Of a DNA stretch of 15,796 nt, positions 15,675-15,796 are shown one piece after another (position 1 is the first letter of the stretch; the number at the start of each line of letters is the position of its first letter). The translations under genes were made by a program, and so were the position numbers. Source of the stretch: Prevotella sp. UBA3837 (GTDB lineage Bacteria > Bacteroidota > Bacteroidia > Bacteroidales > Bacteroidaceae); assembly GCA_002392835.1 (NCBI GenBank), contig DGHX01000083.1:5400-21195 (forward strand), read 5' to 3'. The notes under the pieces were generated by a model, which had not been told where the DNA came from, did no database searches, and saw only the letters and a list, made by a program, of their open reading frames with translations.

Positions 15675-15717
15675 GCCACTAATGAAAAAAAGGAGGCCGC
15701 TTTTTTTCATTAGTGGC
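15675..15717. terminator. Long perfect hairpin, probable bidirectional terminator
   Basis: A 17-bp perfect stem (GCCACTAATGAAAAAAA at 15675-15691 and its complement at 15701-15717) closes a 9-base loop. The A-run and T-run lie inside the stem next to the loop, not after it, so it differs from a classic terminator. A second copy of CCGCTTTTTTTCA...AGTGG follows in tandem at 15718-15737 (period 21, two differences). An outer 9-bp inverted pair TGTTTCACG/CGTGAAACA (15646-15654 and 15765-15773) encloses the cluster. Confidence 0.5.
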
Positions 15718-15796
15718 CCGCTTTTTTTCAAAAGTGGGCCGCACAGAAAAAAATACGGGCCGCTCGTGAAACATAATTCAAGTTTCGCATTCGCTC

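Noticed and set aside
14820..15796. tRNA or rRNA gene in the long non-coding tail
   Set aside because: No cloverleaf with conserved T-loop GTTCRANNC and acceptor pairing, and no rRNA segment, was recognised by eye.

Overview
The window looks like chromosomal DNA from a GC-rich member of the Bacteroidales, most likely Prevotellaceae. The genus is inference. The direct signs are Bacteroidetes-type promoters (a TAnnTTTG -7 element, in two cases preceded by TTTG exactly 20 bases upstream), start codons without clear Shine-Dalgarno sequences, and a large secreted protein whose C-terminus resembles a type IX secretion (T9SS) sorting domain. Genes are GC-rich and the short promoter regions are AT-rich.

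Layout. (1) At 186-3102 on the minus strand, a flotillin-like SPFH membrane protein is followed after 16 bases by a MATE efflux transporter; this is probably one transcript from a canonical promoter at 3145-3176. (2) At 3340-9818 on the plus strand lies a rhamnose/pectin operon: rhaB (rhamnulokinase), a 1221-residue secreted multidomain SGNH/CE12-like esterase (predicted rhamnogalacturonan acetylesterase), and rhaA (L-rhamnose isomerase). (3) At 9819-10095 is a repeat- and hairpin-rich spacer with a 43-bp perfect-register tandem duplication. (4) At 10096-12083 on the minus strand are an HD-domain hydrolase of RelA/SpoT (MESH1) type and a 12-TM MFS transporter, overlapping by one base. (5) At 12187-13584 on the plus strand is an AGCS-family sodium:alanine/glycine symporter. 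(6) At 13685-14719 on the plus strand is rhaT (L-rhamnose:H+ symporter) with its own canonical promoter and a GC-rich terminator. (7) From 14720 to the end, about 1.08 kb holds no believable gene. It contains C-rich repeats, the terminator, a 508-bp nested inverted-repeat element, and a second cluster of perfect hairpins at the right edge.

Working together. The central theme is use of L-rhamnose from pectic rhamnogalacturonan. The secreted esterase would remove acetyl groups from the polymer outside the cell. RhaT would import rhamnose, RhaA would convert it to rhamnulose, and RhaB would phosphorylate it. Neither the rhamnulose-1-phosphate aldolase nor a RhaR-type regulator lies in the window, so the pathway must be completed elsewhere. 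The flotillin/MATE and HD/MFS pairs have no evident link to rhamnose.

No clearly new defence or mobile system is visible. The most unusual structure is the nested palindromic element at 14981-15488. The coupled SpoT-like hydrolase/MFS pair and the esterase placed inside the rha operon are the next most interesting.
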